Positions 63,522-64,000 of a stretch of 64,000 bases of DNA are shown piece after piece (within the stretch, counting starts at the first letter, position 1; each line of letters opens with the position of its first letter). Both the position numbers and the translations under genes were made by a program. The notes below the pieces were generated by a model. It worked only from the letters and a program-made list of their open reading frames with translations, did not search any database and was not told where the DNA came from. The stretch covers positions 1 to 64,000 of the forward strand of contig NZ_BCPT01000001.1 in assembly GCF_001544095.1 (NCBI RefSeq). The letters are read 5' to 3'. Source of the stretch: Enterococcus casseliflavus NBRC 100478. GTDB taxonomy: Bacteria; Bacillota; Bacilli; Lactobacillales; Enterococcaceae.

Positions 63522-64000
63522 TTATGATTCAAAAAGACGTGCCATCATCAAGACGTCAACTTTTTGCCCCTCGCGGGTTTGCACCGCTTCTTTCATACAG
63601 CCTTCTGTTAGAAAACCAAATTTTTGATACAGATGGATCGCCCGTAGATTTCTCGCTTGGACGGTCAACTCGATGCGGGTCAATTCGCCAACTTCTACTA
63701 CCCAGTCCAGTAATTCTTCAATCAGGAGCGAACCTAAGCCCAAGCCCCAATAGTCTTTTAAAATCGAGATACCGATCTCCCCGACATGGGCTAATTGCCA
63801 CTCTTCATGGCCTTTGACTGATGCCATGGCGATCAATTGTTCTTGATCAAATGCCAACAACAGCAAATAGTCGTCCCGTTCATAGATAGCGTCCAGCTGT
63901 TCTGCCAATAAGGCTTCTGGCAACGCCAAGCCGCTTTCGTCCATCAAGAGAAAATCCGTTTCTTCTCCTAGCTGCTGACTGACTGCTAACACAGCTTTGG
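63522..64000 (-). CDS. GNAT family N-acetyltransferase, 5' end outside the window
   Basis: About 156 residues of a GNAT protein, with KDYWGLGLGSLLIEEL (acetyl-CoA loop) and LTVQARNLRAIHLYQKFGF. The frame stays open to the window edge (codons for Lys-Ala-Val precede the first usable GTG), and GNAT proteins of this form start about 12-15 residues earlier, so the start probably lies beyond 64000. The annotation is therefore partial. Confidence 0.82.
   Translation of the reverse strand, partial: KAVLAVSQQLGEETDFLLMDESGLALPEALLAEQLDAIYERDDYLLLLAFDQEQLIAMASVKGHEEWQLAHVGEIGISILKDYWGLGLGSLLIEELLDWVVEVGELTRIELTVQARNLRAIHLYQKFGFLTEGCMKEAVQTREGQKVDVLMMARLFES

Overview
The window looks like a chromosomal segment of a low-GC Gram-positive coccus, most likely an Enterococcus (inference). 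Pointers are the IreB-RuvX-DUF1292 gene trio, with IreB carrying Thr4 and Thr7; lactate oxidase; Rex next to a YdiF-type ABC-F ATPase; separate CoaB and CoaC proteins followed by a pantothenate-type ECF S-component; and an XRE/cupin-PotABCD operon. AGGAGG-type ribosome binding sites are strong throughout. I see no rRNA, tRNA, CRISPR array, phage gene or insertion sequence.

Layout. 0-12 kb: housekeeping and redox genes (lactate oxidase, Nudix hydrolase, IreB operon, a His-rich two-gene membrane system, thioredoxin-like protein, Rex, ABC-F, C39 peptidase, alanine dehydrogenase, adenosine deaminase, PHP phosphatase). 12.6-41.1 kb: a large pectin / rhamnogalacturonan-I (RG-I) locus. 41.2-44.5 kb: a beta-glucoside PTS with its GH1 phospho-glucosidase gene broken by one in-frame stop. 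45-50 kb: MBL hydrolase, RpiR regulator, MFS transporter and a DXS-like enzyme. 50.5-54.9 kb: polyamine uptake. 55.3-58.3 kb: quinone oxidoreductase and coenzyme A genes. 58.3-64 kb: lipoprotein, MurB, a MazEF-type toxin-antitoxin pair, ExoA, a DnaQ-like exonuclease and two GNAT acetyltransferases, the last cut by the window edge.

The RG-I locus is the main accessory feature. It resembles a rearranged Bacillus yes/ytc/yte system. It has two ABC importers, each with a lipoprotein and two permeases but no ATPase; a YesS-like membrane AraC regulator; a YesM/YesN-like two-component pair; two YesL/YesV-type DUF624 proteins; a YesU-like DUF1961 protein; a GH105 unsaturated rhamnogalacturonyl hydrolase; L-rhamnose mutarotase; two GH28 proteins; a PL26-like exo-rhamnogalacturonan lyase; a sugar epimerase-like TIM barrel; and one 890-residue protein that fuses a YesT-like SGNH acetylesterase to a YesZ-like GH42 beta-galactosidase. 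None of the catabolic enzymes has a signal peptide and no secreted endo-lyase is present. The design is therefore import of ready-made oligosaccharides followed by cytoplasmic deacetylation, debranching and exo-cleavage.

The promoters support two regulatory arms. Promoters at 25.6 kb and 27.4 kb share a bipartite box that abuts the -35 in identical geometry, and I infer this is the target of the YesS-like regulator. Promoters at 32.9 kb and 34.4 kb share an exact 15-base box placed 43 bases from the -10, and I infer this is the target of the YesN-like regulator. Three of these four promoters, and that of the fusion gene, also have a cre-like catabolite site at or just after the expected transcription start. 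Start codons given here were often moved inward from the longest open frame because a good ribosome binding site precedes the internal start.
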